Positions 5,912 through 5,916 of a stretch of 5,916 bases of DNA are shown one piece after another (positions within the stretch are counted from its first letter, which is position 1; the number at the start of each line of letters is the position of its first letter). Location: NCBI GenBank assembly GCA_026990095.1, contig JALSIL010000039.1:1-5916 (forward strand). The letters are read 5' to 3'. The stretch comes from Lysobacterales bacterium. Lineage in GTDB: Bacteria; Pseudomonadota; Gammaproteobacteria; Xanthomonadales; Marinicellaceae. The notes under the pieces are model-generated. The model saw only the letters and a program-made list of their open reading frames with translations, was not told the DNA's origin and ran no database searches. The translations under genes were made by a program, and so were the position numbers.

Positions 5912-5916
5912 TGAAG

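Larger units (their letters stand above)
5072..5916. other. 845-base stretch without a recognisable gene, rich in repeats
   Basis: No frame on either strand gives a credible protein. The longest open frame (TTG start, 5523-5747) has an unnatural composition and runs through a hairpin repeat. The stretch contains two copies of a 26-base hairpin repeat, a cluster of competing inverted repeats around 5471-5561, a hairpin hiding a strong Shine-Dalgarno sequence (5763-5794) and two GACTTGACC copies close to the window end. From 5072 to about 5240 I see only A-rich sequence with no structure worth naming. The density of repeats suggests accessory or mobile-element-derived DNA, or an untranslated RNA. 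No tRNA, rRNA or CRISPR pattern was seen. Confidence 0.7.

Noticed and set aside
5072..5916. CRISPR array, integron attC site or tRNA in the non-coding tail
   Set aside because: Only two copies of the longest repeat, spaced far too widely for CRISPR; no GTTRRRY/RYYYAAC pair; no cloverleaf or T-loop motif seen.

Overview
The window looks like chromosomal DNA from an AT-rich gammaproteobacterium. DnaX, RecR, YbaB and the HIT protein all resemble their gammaproteobacterial counterparts closely. For example, DnaX starts MSYQALARQFRP and carries LPVTVLSRCLQF, and the order dnaX-ybaB-recR is conserved in that class. I cannot name the genus from sequence alone.

All recognised genes lie on the + strand. 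Positions 2-2037 hold the end of a membrane/ABC-transporter-associated cluster: the C-terminal part of a GldG-family auxiliary protein (cut by the window edge), a DUF4340 protein overlapping it, and a small DUF423 membrane protein. The DUF423 frame is open well upstream of its first ATG, and its first membrane helix lies partly in that upstream part. An ATT start codon overlapping the previous stop is therefore proposed.

A short AT-rich gap (2038-2128) carries a plausible sigma70 promoter. The DNA replication and repair operon follows: dnaX (clamp-loader tau), ybaB/ebfC, recR and a HinT-like HIT protein. These are packed with gaps of 1-3 bases or ATGA overlaps. DnaX ends its clamp-loader core at a run of nine A residues. 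Stop codons follow closely in both shifted frames, so the gene very probably makes a short gamma form (371 or 377 aa) as well as the 558-aa tau.

Positions 5072-5916 (845 bases) hold no convincing gene. The stretch is rich in inverted and direct repeats: two near-identical 26-base hairpin repeats about 375 bases apart, a cluster of competing inverted repeats, a hairpin that buries a perfect Shine-Dalgarno sequence with no ORF behind it, and two copies of GACTTGACC near the window edge. This part looks like accessory DNA, either mobile-element debris or structured RNA. The most solid unusual observation is the dnaX slippage site. The most open question is the repeat-rich tail.
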